Of a stretch of 64,000 nucleotides of DNA, positions 44,550-53,371 are shown piece after piece; positions within the stretch are counted from its first letter, which is position 1; the number at the start of each line of letters is the position of its first letter. The notes under the pieces were generated by a model, which was not told where the DNA came from, did no database searches, and saw only the letters and a program-made list of their open reading frames with translations. The translations under genes were made by a program, and so were the position numbers. This stretch comes from JAJDZL01 sp965221175 (GTDB lineage: Bacteria; Pseudomonadota; Gammaproteobacteria; Arenicellales; JAJDZL01), in contig OZ244867.1 in NCBI GenBank assembly GCA_965221175.1, positions 2,604,001-2,668,000 of the forward strand. Reading direction: 5' to 3'.

Positions 44550-45440
44550 TTATTGCAGTTTCGGAAAGGCGTGTGCATAAACCTCATGGAGGCGTGGCAT
44601 GAGTTCATCCATACTCGGAACTCTGTTGACATCGTCTGCAGATGCCGATTGCATCGCTTGCTGATCGGCAACCCAGGAATCGAATTCAGTTGGAGAAAGC
44701 ACATCGGCCACAATCGGCATAAATCCGTGATCCTTGCCGCACAACTCAGCGCATTGGCCTCGATAGGTGCCCGGTTCCTCTACTCGAGTCCAGAATTCGT
44801 TGATGTATCCAGGTATCGCGTCTTTTTTGCCCCCGATTTTCGGAATCCACCATGCATGAATGACGTCGTTGGAGGTAAGCAGGAACCGAATCTTGCGGTC
44901 GGAAGGCAAAACGACGGGACGATCGACTTCAAGGAGATAGTTTTCGCCTTTGGGTTCGCGATTTTCGATCTGAGCGCGCGGAGTTGCCAAGCTGCTGAAA
45001 TAGCCGATATCGTGATCCAGAAATTCATAGTGCCACTTCCACTGATATCCGGTTATTTTGACCGTCAGATCGGATTCAGTTGTATCTTCCATGAACAACA
45101 GTGTTGCCGTGGAGGGAATCGCCATGCCGACCAGAATGAGAAATGGAATGATCGTCCAGACAACTTCCAGTTTGGAGTTGTGACTGAACTGGTGCGCTTC
45201 ATGTCCACGGCTCTTGCGATGTGCATAGAGCGAATAGAACATGACGCCAAAAACGACAATGAATATTATTAGGCAGACCAGCATTATGGCATTGTGCAGA
45301 TCCAAAATTTCGCGTGCAATCGGTGATGCCGGAGGTGGCAAATTGAGTCCCCATTCCGAAAATGCACTCAACGGTAAAAAAATGGCCGTAGAGACCACGA
45401 ATTGAAGCAATTTTCGTAATCTTTTTTGCATTATCGACAT
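44550..45440 (-). CDS. coxB: Cytochrome c oxidase subunit II (CuA), without its cytochrome c domain
   Basis: It accepts electrons from cytochrome c at the CuA centre and passes them to subunit I. A signal/first helix and two membrane helices are followed by the periplasmic cupredoxin domain with QWKWHYEF, DVIHAWWIPKIG and the CuA motif CAELCGKDHGFM. It is 296 residues from ATG 45440, which follows GGGAG. The end, EVYAHAFPKLQ, is where a fused cytochrome c domain would continue; that domain has decayed into the fragment at 44365-44549. The gene is first of the oxidase operon. Confidence 0.95.
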   Translation of the reverse strand: MSIMQKRLRKLLQFVVSTAIFLPLSAFSEWGLNLPPPASPIAREILDLHNAIMLVCLIIFIVVFGVMFYSLYAHRKSRGHEAHQFSHNSKLEVVWTIIPFLILVGMAIPSTATLLFMEDTTESDLTVKITGYQWKWHYEFLDHDIGYFSSLATPRAQIENREPKGENYLLEVDRPVVLPSDRKIRFLLTSNDVIHAWWIPKIGGKKDAIPGYINEFWTRVEEPGTYRGQCAELCGKDHGFMPIVADVLSPTEFDSWVADQQAMQSASADDVNRVPSMDELMPRLHEVYAHAFPKLQ

Positions 45441-45476
45441 CAACGGACTCCCGTCTGGGCTTGTGTTTGCTGTGCG

Positions 45477-46097
45477 TTATACATCATTCCTTATCCATTT
45501 AATCAACTGTTGACATAGAATTCTCTTTGCATTCTCCGTCAAATATTCGCCGATCTCCTGATTTTCTCCATGAGATCCCAATAGCAATCTGGATGGTTCA
45601 TGTCCAGTTTTACCTGCTTCCATGCTGGCATAAGTCCAGTGTCGAACGTATGAATTCACGCTCCGGTTCGATCTGCGCATTTTGGTCAAATGGACATGCT
45701 TCTGGCTGATAACCAGCAAGTCGGTGTCGTGGGCATGTGAACCAGCAATCATTGCTCCGGTTGCGAGCAGCAGAATCTCCAATCCTGCAAACGGCAGGAT
45801 CAACCATGCTCCGAACAATGCAAATATTATACTGATGAGAACAACGACCGAGGACAGAATTAATACACCAATAAATAGTGATTTTTGATTCAGTCTTGCA
45901 TTGGATTCACTATAGATTCGGATCAAATTCGGTTGGACGCGAATGTCCAATTCGGGAATTAAAATTTCATCGGCTGCACCGGGGAGATCAAAGTGTCCTC
46001 GAATTTCCGCCGGCTGTTCAAAGAAGGTCTGATCCGGCCAATTCGCGGCGCTCTGTTTGCCACTGTTTCGGATAGTCTTGAATTTAGCAATCGTCAT
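45477..46097 (-). CDS. DUF2244 membrane protein next to cytochrome oxidase
   Basis: A 206-residue protein with two adjacent helices in the middle (LFIGVLILSSVVVLISIIFA and FGAWLILPFAGLEILLLATG) and soluble ends. FALFGAWLILPFAGLE is the DUF2244 hallmark. Members are commonly encoded directly upstream of coxB, as here (37 bases), which suggests a part in oxidase assembly. Its start overlaps the oligopeptidase gene stop by 4 nt, so the oxidase operon may be read from upstream of that gene. The N-terminal 30 residues are poorly conserved, so the start may be later. Confidence 0.8.
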   Translation of the reverse strand: MTIAKFKTIRNSGKQSAANWPDQTFFEQPAEIRGHFDLPGAADEILIPELDIRVQPNLIRIYSESNARLNQKSLFIGVLILSSVVVLISIIFALFGAWLILPFAGLEILLLATGAMIAGSHAHDTDLLVISQKHVHLTKMRRSNRSVNSYVRHWTYASMEAGKTGHEPSRLLLGSHGENQEIGEYLTENAKRILCQQLIKWIRNDV

Positions 46098-48139
46098 GTG
46101 TTTTGATCTGCCAGCAGTTGATCAATTATGAAAGCGTATTCTATGGCAGTTTCGCGGAATTTGTCATAGCGTCCTGATTTGCCGCCATGTCCGGAATGCA
46201 TTTCAGTTCTGAGTATCAACAAATTATCATCTGTCTTACACGCCCGAATTTTTGCCGTCCACTTCGCTGGCTCCCAATATCCTACACGAGGATCGTTCAG
46301 TCCAGCCGAAATGTATAGTGCAGGGAATTGACCTGCGCTTACGTTGTCATACGGAGAATAGGCTTTTATATAGTCGTAGAATTCCTTGTCGTTTGGATCT
46401 CCCCACTCATCCCGTTCCGTAATCGAAAGCGGCAGCGAATCGTCCAGAATGGTTGTGAGAATATCGACGAAAGGTACATGTGCAACTGCTACTCGGCAAC
46501 GTCCCGGATTTGTGTTCAGATAGTTTCCCACCACCAGGCCACCAGCGCTGCCTCCTTCAATTGCCAACTTGTCCGATTCAGTGATTCCACTGTCCAGCAG
46601 ATAGTTGGCGCACGCGGTGAAATCAAGGAAAGTATTTTTTTTGCTCAGCAGTTTGCCGTCGTGGTACCACATTTCGCCAAATTCTGCACCGCCTCGCACG
46701 TGTGCGACCGCATATTTGATGCCGCGCTCCAGTAAGCTCAATCTGGCGGACGAAAAATATAGGGGATAGCTCAATCCATACGAACCGTAGGCGTATAGCA
46801 GAACATACGCAGGTTTTGTATTTGCCATTTCTTTCTTGGAAACAAGATACAGCGGGACTTTCGTGCCATCGTGTGAAATTACTAGATGGCGCTCGACTGC
46901 GTAGTCAGCAGGTCGATAACCACCGCCAACCGGCCGGGTTTTTATGTGCGAGAGCTCTCCAGTTTTCATATCGCAGTCATACTGTGAATAAGGCAGCACC
47001 AAGGAACTGGCATTCAGTCTGCACACGGAAGTATCGAATTCCCGGTTGTCTCCGATATGAAGTTCCTGAATTTCCGCAGGTTTCTCCACCCGCAAACTAT
47101 CCATGCTTTCATTCAGAATCCGCACCGATGGCAGTCCTTCAAATCGCTCAGATACAGCAATGAAGCTGCGAAACATTCTGAAGCCAGTCAGTGTGATGTG
47201 TTCCGAGTGCGGAATGACGGTTTCCCAGTTGCTTTTGTCTGGCGCACTCAATGAAGTCTTCATGAATCTGAAATTCACGGCGTCCTCGTTGGTGAGCACA
47301 TAAAGGTCGTTTGCACGGTCTTCGACTGAGTACTCGACGTTGGCAATTCGCTGAAAAATAAGCCGCGAATCACATTGATCATCTTCGGCATCGAGTAAAT
47401 GCACTTCAGTTGTCACCGCACTCGACGCTTGCAGGGAGATATATCTCCTGCTGTCGGTATTGGAAACATGCAGGTAGAACGCTTCGTCCGATTCTTCGAA
47501 AAGAAGCTGATCTTTATCGGAACTGTCGCCGAGTCGGTGCCTGAACAGACGACATGGCCGATTCGCTTGGTTTAGCGTTGTATAGTAGACATGCGTTCCG
47601 TGGTTATTCCAAACATGGTTGCCGGAAGTGTTTTCAATCGTCTCCGAAAAAATTTGACGATCTGCCAGTCGCAGGAACTGGATCGTGCATCTCTCATCGC
47701 CGGTTGTATCTGTGGCATACCCGACAATCTCATGGTTTGGACTGACTGACAATGCGTTCAGACGAAAATAACTGTATCCCTTGGCAAGTTCGTTTTCATC
47801 AATCAGAATTTCCTCGGTGTCGAGGCCGCCGATTTTTCTTCGGCAGTGTGTCAGGTAGCTATTTTCTTTGCGATCCCGATAGTAATATTCATAGCCGTCA
47901 TCCTTGACCGGTGCCGATGTGTCGGATTCGACGACACGGCTTGTGAGTTCTTTGACTATTTCGTCCTGCAGGCCTTGCGTATGTAGCATGACTTCTTGGG
48001 CATAGCGATTTTCGGCTTCCAGATATTCGATGACTTCCGGAATTTCCCGATTGCCAAGCCAGTAGTAGGGATCCTCCCGCGAATCTTCGTGTGTGACCAA
48101 AGTATGGAAAATTTTTGCAGCCGAAGACGGGAGATGCAT
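46094..48139 (-). CDS. ptrB: Oligopeptidase B (prolyl oligopeptidase family S9A)
   Basis: A cytoplasmic serine peptidase that cleaves short peptides after basic residues. The N-terminal part is the seven-bladed propeller (DPYYWLGNRE, NSYLTHCRRK). The C-terminal alpha/beta-hydrolase domain has the nucleophile in EGGSAGGLVVGNYLN near residue 530, the Asp in NDPRVGYWEPAKW and the His in HSGHGGKSGRYD. The 681-residue length is usual. No signal peptide is seen. Confidence 0.92.
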   Translation of the reverse strand: MHLPSSAAKIFHTLVTHEDSREDPYYWLGNREIPEVIEYLEAENRYAQEVMLHTQGLQDEIVKELTSRVVESDTSAPVKDDGYEYYYRDRKENSYLTHCRRKIGGLDTEEILIDENELAKGYSYFRLNALSVSPNHEIVGYATDTTGDERCTIQFLRLADRQIFSETIENTSGNHVWNNHGTHVYYTTLNQANRPCRLFRHRLGDSSDKDQLLFEESDEAFYLHVSNTDSRRYISLQASSAVTTEVHLLDAEDDQCDSRLIFQRIANVEYSVEDRANDLYVLTNEDAVNFRFMKTSLSAPDKSNWETVIPHSEHITLTGFRMFRSFIAVSERFEGLPSVRILNESMDSLRVEKPAEIQELHIGDNREFDTSVCRLNASSLVLPYSQYDCDMKTGELSHIKTRPVGGGYRPADYAVERHLVISHDGTKVPLYLVSKKEMANTKPAYVLLYAYGSYGLSYPLYFSSARLSLLERGIKYAVAHVRGGAEFGEMWYHDGKLLSKKNTFLDFTACANYLLDSGITESDKLAIEGGSAGGLVVGNYLNTNPGRCRVAVAHVPFVDILTTILDDSLPLSITERDEWGDPNDKEFYDYIKAYSPYDNVSAGQFPALYISAGLNDPRVGYWEPAKWTAKIRACKTDDNLLILRTEMHSGHGGKSGRYDKFRETAIEYAFIIDQLLADQNT

Positions 48140-48185
48140 TGCTAGCTGTTTGATTGGGAAATTCTCGTATATGGCAACGGGAGTT

Positions 48186-49214
48186 TCAGGTTACGCGATC
48201 ACTCAGTATCACCGCGATCCAGCGCATGTTTTGGTTGCTTTCGGCCACCAATCTAACCATCATCGTGAGCGGCACCGACAAAAACATCCCGACCGGTCCC
48301 AATATCCATCCCCAAAAGACCAATGACAGAAACACGACCAGAGGCGACAGACCCAAGTGACGGCCTGCAACTCGCGGTTCAACTATGGTTCCGATAACGC
48401 TGTTGATGGCGAAGTAGCCAATCGCCACCCACAGTGCAGTGCCGCTGCTGACCTGCAGCAGTGCAACCAGCACTGCGGGTATGGCTGCGATGATGGAACC
48501 GATGTTCGGAACAAAGTTCAAGAAAAAAGCCAGCACTGCCCATAGAACCGCAAAATCAATTCCCAAAAAAGTCAGCAACAACCACACCAGCAAGCCGGTT
48601 GCAAGGCTCGTCAGTGACTTGATGACGAGATAACGCTGCAGGCTTCGCTTGAATCCGGTAAGCCGCTCTATAGAACCGGTTGAACGAGAAAAGATTTTTT
48701 CCAATTTCATTGGCAGTGTCGAGATTTCAAACAGTATGAAGATGACCGTCAAGAAAATCAGGAAGGCATTAGCGATCAGTCCACCAACTTCATTTACGAG
48801 TTTTCCAACCCCTGTGGCGATTGATTCCGGATTGATGGCACTTGAAAGGTCGGAAAACTGGAAAGTCAATCCAAGCCCTGTTGCAAAGTTGTTGATATTT
48901 ATGAACAGACTATCCAGACGCTGCTCGTAAATTGGCAGTTGATTTTGAAATTCTGACAGTGAAGCTCCAACTAAAATAACCAGCAGAAGCCCTACTGCCG
49001 AGACGAATCCTATGACGACGAGCAGTGCAAGTATGGTTGGAAGCCCTTTGCGTTCCAACCACAGCAATGGCGGCGCACTAATCGTAGCGATGAACAAAGA
49101 AAGCAGGATGGGGACGAGAATCGGACTCGCAACTTTCATGCCTGCTACGATAATGACGAACGTAGCCAGAAGCAGCATTGTGTTCAAGGTTGTGCTGGAG
49201 CTTGAAGATTGCAC
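48186..49214 (-). CDS. AI-2E/PerM family membrane protein
   Basis: A 342-residue protein with about seven to eight hydrophobic helices of the family once called DUF20. Features are PILVPILLSLFIATISAPPLLWLERKGLP-type opening (landmarks PILVPILLSLFIA and WLERKGLPTILA) and LNFVPNIGSIIAAIPAV plus EPRVAGRHLGLSPLVVFLSLVFWGW near the end (EPRVAGRHLGLSPLVV). Members export or sense diverse small molecules, including autoinducer-2, or act as Na+/H+ antiporters. The substrate is unknown here. It stands alone. Confidence 0.88.
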   Translation of the reverse strand: MQSSSSSTTLNTMLLLATFVIIVAGMKVASPILVPILLSLFIATISAPPLLWLERKGLPTILALLVVIGFVSAVGLLLVILVGASLSEFQNQLPIYEQRLDSLFININNFATGLGLTFQFSDLSSAINPESIATGVGKLVNEVGGLIANAFLIFLTVIFILFEISTLPMKLEKIFSRSTGSIERLTGFKRSLQRYLVIKSLTSLATGLLVWLLLTFLGIDFAVLWAVLAFFLNFVPNIGSIIAAIPAVLVALLQVSSGTALWVAIGYFAINSVIGTIVEPRVAGRHLGLSPLVVFLSLVFWGWILGPVGMFLSVPLTMMVRLVAESNQNMRWIAVILSDRVT

Positions 49215-49353
49215 GAAGCCGTCTGCCGTCTACGTAAAACTGATGGATGAATCGCGTATTCTAAAAAGTGATATTGTAATACGACGGGGTATCACAGCTT
49301 AGTGAGTAATCGCAGAGAATATTTCGCCAGAGAGCAGATAGAGGAACAGTTGA

Positions 49354-50496
49354 ATGGACAGTTTGCAACTGATCAAAGAGTTAATCCGTTTTGACACTAC
49401 AAGCAGGAATTCAAACCTGCAGCTGATTGAATTCATCAAGGGATATCTGGAGCAGTACGGCATTGCTTCGGAACTCGTTTATGATGCTGACGGTCGTAAA
49501 GCCAATCTGTTTGCCACCATTGGCGCCGATGACCGAGGCGGAGTCGCATTGTCTGGCCACACGGACGTAGTGCCAGTTGACGGTCAGAATTGGGATACCG
49601 ATCCCTATGAGGTAATTCAGTCAGGCAGCTGTCTTTTTGGTCGCGGCACTTCGGACATGAAGAGTTTCATTGCAGTATGTTTGGCAAAAACACCTGAGAT
49701 TATCGATAAGAATCTGGAAACGCCGATACACTTCGCATTTTCTTATGATGAGGAAATTGGTTGCGTGGGTGTCCGCACACTGCTGAAAGAATTGGAAAAT
49801 CGCCCTAACAAGCCTCAATACTGTCTGATTGGCGAGCCCACGGGCATGCGAGTTATTCGTTCACACAAAGGGAAAATTTCAAGACGTTGTTCCATTCATG
49901 GACTGGAAGCGCATTCAGGACTGGCACATATTGGAGTCAATGCAGTTGAAGCCGCTGCTGAGATCATCGCATTTTTAAAAAAACAGGCACGGCGTTATCG
50001 TGATCAAGGCCCATTCGACTCTGAATTTGATCCTCCATACAGTACAGTCCATACCGGAACCGTCAACGGTGGAACCGCTTTGAACATCGTTCCGAAATTT
50101 TGCCAGTTTGAAGCGGAAATTCGACATCTGCCACAAGATGATCCGCAACAGTTGTGGGATCAACTTCAGCAGTTCATCGACCGCGAAATTCTGCCCGAAA
50201 TGCAGGCTGTCAATCCCAAAACCTATATTGAGTGGGAAGAACTGTCAACAATACCGGCACTGGCGACTAGCGATGAGACATTGATTCGGCTGGCACAGGA
50301 ACTTGCCAATTCTTCCGACACCGGCAGCGTGAGTTTCGGCACGGAAGGAGGACTGTTTGAGGACATTGGCATTCCTTCGGTGGTCTGCGGCCCCGGTCAT
50401 ATTGATCAGGCTCACAAACCAAATGAATTCATTGAAATTGACCAGGTCAGAAAATGCGAAAAATTTATCGATGACCTCATCGATCATTTGAACTGA
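49354..50496 (+). CDS. argE: Acetylornithine deacetylase
   Basis: A zinc-dependent M20 peptidase-family enzyme that releases ornithine from N-acetylornithine in the linear arginine pathway. The 380-residue protein has the metal motifs LSGHTDVVPVDGQ and GRGTSDMKSFIAV, the catalytic Glu in SYDEEIGCVG, and the dimerisation insert. GPGHIDQAHKPNEFI near the end holds the last metal ligand. The ATG follows GAGGA. ArgE (rather than ArgJ) together with type 2 ArgC at 27.6 kb suggests a linear arginine route with scattered genes. Confidence 0.93.
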   Translation: MDSLQLIKELIRFDTTSRNSNLQLIEFIKGYLEQYGIASELVYDADGRKANLFATIGADDRGGVALSGHTDVVPVDGQNWDTDPYEVIQSGSCLFGRGTSDMKSFIAVCLAKTPEIIDKNLETPIHFAFSYDEEIGCVGVRTLLKELENRPNKPQYCLIGEPTGMRVIRSHKGKISRRCSIHGLEAHSGLAHIGVNAVEAAAEIIAFLKKQARRYRDQGPFDSEFDPPYSTVHTGTVNGGTALNIVPKFCQFEAEIRHLPQDDPQQLWDQLQQFIDREILPEMQAVNPKTYIEWEELSTIPALATSDETLIRLAQELANSSDTGSVSFGTEGGLFEDIGIPSVVCGPGHIDQAHKPNEFIEIDQVRKCEKFIDDLIDHLN

Positions 50497-50507
50497 GTGG
50501 TAGATGG

Positions 50508-51317
50508 ATGGCAAATCTGGTAGTCATTGAGCAGCAGGACAAAGTAGTTCATTTAAAAATCAATCGTCCTGAATCGAGAAACGCACTCAGTCTGGAGCTC
50601 ATGAAAGAGCTTTCGGAAGCATTTCGGGAAGCTGATACCGACAGCGGAATTCATGTAGTTGTGTTGAGCGGAGTAGGCGACCATTTTGGTGCAGGCTATG
50701 ACTTGACCGTCGACTGGCGTAATTTGTACGGACAGAAGAATCCGATTGGGGTGCGACGGATGCTTTCGGAGTGCCTCGAATTCGAGATGAATCCATGGAC
50801 CTGCTCCAAACCGGTCATTGCCATGGTGCGAGGGTATTGTCTTGCAGGCAGTTGTGAGCTCTCCATGATGTGTTGCATTACCTACGCATCTGAAACCGCA
50901 AATTTCGGCGAACCGGAAATTCGGTTTTCAGCAGTGCCTCCGGCAATTGTCATGCCATGGGTGGTTGGTCTGAGACACGCGCGGGAACTGCTTTATTCAG
51001 GAGACACTATTGATGCCAATGAAGCCCTAAGGATTGGGCTTGTCAACCGTGTGTTTGCTGATGATAGTCTTGAAGTTGAAACGATGCGTTATGCGCGCAG
51101 AGTGGCAGCCATGGACCCGGAGGCAGTTCAACTTATGAAAGTCTGCATGAACTTCACAGCGGAGAATGCCGGATTTCGGGAGTGTCTTGAGTATGGTGTG
51201 AATAACGGTGCGGTTGTAGAAGCAACCGAAACCATCAGTTATCAAAGGTTTATTGAAGTTGCGCAGCGTGAAGGTTTGAAGGCAGCGATACGCTGGCGCG
51301 AGCAGCAGTACGAGTAG
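50508..51317 (+). CDS. Enoyl-CoA hydratase/isomerase family protein
   Basis: A 269-residue crotonase-fold protein. The N-terminal part has NRPESRNALSLELM and the oxyanion-hole regions GDHFGAGYDL and VRGYCLAGSCELSMMCCI. One of the usual catalytic glutamates is in FGEPEIRFSAVPPA. It starts 11 bases after argE on the same strand and may be co-transcribed, although no link between the functions is known. The exact substrate (hydration, isomerisation or another crotonase reaction) cannot be assigned. Confidence 0.85.
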   Translation: MANLVVIEQQDKVVHLKINRPESRNALSLELMKELSEAFREADTDSGIHVVVLSGVGDHFGAGYDLTVDWRNLYGQKNPIGVRRMLSECLEFEMNPWTCSKPVIAMVRGYCLAGSCELSMMCCITYASETANFGEPEIRFSAVPPAIVMPWVVGLRHARELLYSGDTIDANEALRIGLVNRVFADDSLEVETMRYARRVAAMDPEAVQLMKVCMNFTAENAGFRECLEYGVNNGAVVEATETISYQRFIEVAQREGLKAAIRWREQQYE

Positions 51318-51365
51318 ACAAGGTATCCTTATGCACTTTTCCTGTTATCCATTGATTTGCAATCC

Positions 51366-52220
51366 ATGAAAGATTCGAATAAAGGCGCTCCGCCCTACCA
51401 AAGCCCGGTGCAGCCGGTAGAGTTGAAACTTGACAGCGTGATTCAGTTTGACTGCCACAAGAATGTCAGCTGTTTCAATGCATGTTGCAAGAACATCGAT
51501 ATTGCACTGACTCCTTATGACATTGTTCGTCTCAAGCGACGCTTTGGTTTGGAATCAAGAGATTTCGTCGGTGCGTATACAACTCCCTATCCGATGGATT
51601 ACCACGATTTGCCGGGTTTGAAAATGAACGTCAAACCGGGGACCACGCAGTGCGTTTTTCTGGCAGAAGAAGGATGTACAGTCTATGAGGATCGACCGGC
51701 CGCCTGCAGATACTATGCTTTAGGAAGCATGGGGGTTCGCAAGAAAGACGAGTCCGAAGTAGAGGATATCTATTTCGTTGTCAAGGAGGACCATTGCCGC
51801 GGCCATGAAGAACCGAAAAAATTGACTGTAGCGCAATATCGCACGGAGCAGGAAGTTGAAATCTATGACGACATGAACCGAGAATGGCGTGATATCGTGC
51901 TGAAAAAGCGATCCAGCGGACCAACCGTGGGACGTCCCAGCGATCGGAGCATGCAACTGTTTGACATGTGCAGTTATGATATCGACAGTTTTCGTGAATT
52001 TATCCAATCATCAGGTTTCTCAGAAATTTACGAAATTGACTCTGACGAACTAGAAACTCTTCTGAAGGACGAAGACGAACTGCTGCAGTTCGCCATGCGA
52101 TTTCTGAAACAGGTATTGTTCGGCATCATGACCATTCCAATGAAGTCGGACGCTCAAGAAAAACGCATGCGAAGAATTCGCGAGCGCTTGGACGCTTCAC
52201 AGGAGCTGCCGTCATCGTAA
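51366..52220 (+). CDS. YkgJ-type cysteine-cluster protein (putative Fe-S or zinc binding)
   Basis: A 284-residue protein with the cysteine pattern of the YkgJ family: FDCHKNVSCFNACCKNIDI near residue 30, then QCVFLAEEGCTVYEDRPAACRYYAL and HCRGHE (landmarks QCVFLAEEGC and RPAACRYYAL). The C-terminal half is acidic and helical. The family is thought to hold a metal or Fe-S centre; its function is unknown. I prefer ATG 51366 to the TTG three codons upstream. Its stop overlaps the phosphodiesterase reading frame. Confidence 0.82.
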   Translation: MKDSNKGAPPYQSPVQPVELKLDSVIQFDCHKNVSCFNACCKNIDIALTPYDIVRLKRRFGLESRDFVGAYTTPYPMDYHDLPGLKMNVKPGTTQCVFLAEEGCTVYEDRPAACRYYALGSMGVRKKDESEVEDIYFVVKEDHCRGHEEPKKLTVAQYRTEQEVEIYDDMNREWRDIVLKKRSSGPTVGRPSDRSMQLFDMCSYDIDSFREFIQSSGFSEIYEIDSDELETLLKDEDELLQFAMRFLKQVLFGIMTIPMKSDAQEKRMRRIRERLDASQELPSS

Positions 52221-52777
52221 GGCCGCAAGTAACGGATCTTCGCGACTGGACTGATCGGCGGATTCGGGTAGCTGTAGTTTCCGATACTCACGGATTCATT
52301 GACCCGCGTATTGTCGAACTAGCTTCTCACTGTACACTGGTAGTGCACGCCGGAGATATCGGATCGGCCGCTGTTCTTGAATCGCTCGATTCGGATCAGG
52401 GCAAGGTGTTAGCAGTCGTCGGAAACAACGATGTAGATTGGAAATGGGAAGTCGCTGATGCAGGGGTTTTGAAGAAACTGCCGGAAGTTCAAGAGATTGT
52501 GCTGCCCAGCGGCACCATTTCAATCGAGCATGGCCACAAAGTCCGAAATACCAAACGCTATCACGATGAGTTAAGAAAACGATACCCGCAAAGCAGAATC
52601 GTAATTTACGGCCATACCCATAACCGGGTCGTTGACCTGAACGAAAGTCCGTGGGTCGTTAACCCCGGTGCTGCGGGCAGAAACCGTACAAGGGGCGGGC
52701 CTTCCTGTCTGGTTCTAGACGTGCAAGAGGAAAACTGGCAGGTATCAGAGTTTTGTTTTGAGCCGCTTGGAGTCTAA
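52214..52777 (+). CDS. YfcE/MJ0936-type metallophosphoesterase
   Basis: A calcineurin-like phosphodiesterase of about 187 residues. Metal-binding motifs in order are VVSDTHGFID, HAGDIG, VVGNNDVDW and YGHTHNRVVD, then WVVNPGAAGRNR. All four blocks are needed, and the first lies upstream of the first ordinary start (GTG 52343), so translation must begin earlier. The frame has no ATG, GTG or TTG between the overlap with the YkgJ gene and the DTHG block. ATC at 52214, preceded by AGGAG, is the best candidate, or an indel hides the start. Probable activity is hydrolysis of phosphodiesters. Confidence 0.8.
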   Translation: MVRPQVTDLRDWTDRRIRVAVVSDTHGFIDPRIVELASHCTLVVHAGDIGSAAVLESLDSDQGKVLAVVGNNDVDWKWEVADAGVLKKLPEVQEIVLPSGTISIEHGHKVRNTKRYHDELRKRYPQSRIVIYGHTHNRVVDLNESPWVVNPGAAGRNRTRGGPSCLVLDVQEENWQVSEFCFEPLGV

Positions 52778-52820
52778 CTGAAACGACCCAAGCAAAGGGG
52801 CTTATATACAATGGTGCCGA

Positions 52821-53306
52821 TCACAATTGACTTCTAACTAATGAGTTAGTCTCATGGTCAATTTCCCATTCTTCCAAATTCTCGTATTGTTCGGGGTTGC
52901 CTGATGCATAGGAAATCTCGGTTTTCAATAGAAAGTCATCTATATATTTTTTAAACGCAATATAACCAGGATCAGACTCTAGTTGCTCCATCTCAGCATT
53001 CCATAAGTCATGTTCTTCGTAATCAACCCAATGTCGGTTTAGTCCAGACGGCCAAATTGTGTTCCTCTCGCTAATAAGCCGACTCTCAAGCCGGTGCATT
53101 TCTTCCTTGCTGCCTTCACCTTCAACCTTCCACTCGAACTGGTCTGTGCCAAGCTCCTTGAGCGCCAACTGGAATATACTTCCTTCTCCCCGCTGGGCTT
53201 GTGCGAGGTGTTGGGACTTTCTCTTCTCCAGCCCATTGCACGTTACGCCAATATATTGTGCCTCGCTATGGACATGCGTGGAGGAATAGCAGATACATCG
53301 TTTCAT
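52821..53306 (-). CDS. GIY-YIG-like nuclease domain protein
   Basis: A 161-residue protein. Residues 17-85 follow the GIY-YIG pattern: QYIGVTCNGLEKRKSQHL (Tyr and Arg), a QLALKELGTDQFEW block, a likely catalytic Glu in RLESRLISERNT and the closing SGLNRHW. The first Tyr-containing strand is weak (CYSSTHVHSEAQYIGVT in place of GxxY). The C-terminal half is acidic and unrelated to known families. Its base composition is more A+T-rich and it is set apart on the opposite strand from its left neighbours, so it may be acquired. Activity as a nuclease is uncertain. Confidence 0.6.
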   Translation of the reverse strand: MKRCICYSSTHVHSEAQYIGVTCNGLEKRKSQHLAQAQRGEGSIFQLALKELGTDQFEWKVEGEGSKEEMHRLESRLISERNTIWPSGLNRHWVDYEEHDLWNAEMEQLESDPGYIAFKKYIDDFLLKTEISYASGNPEQYENLEEWEIDHETNSLVRSQL

Positions 53307-53371
53307 CCTTTATCCATCAGTCAGATTCGACACCATTGTATTTAAGTCTCAAAGCAAATTTCAGCGCTTTG

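Noticed and set aside
44553..45272. Plus-strand open frame of 239 codons opposite coxB
   Set aside because: It is a shadow of coxB, whose CuA motif and membrane helices are unmistakable.
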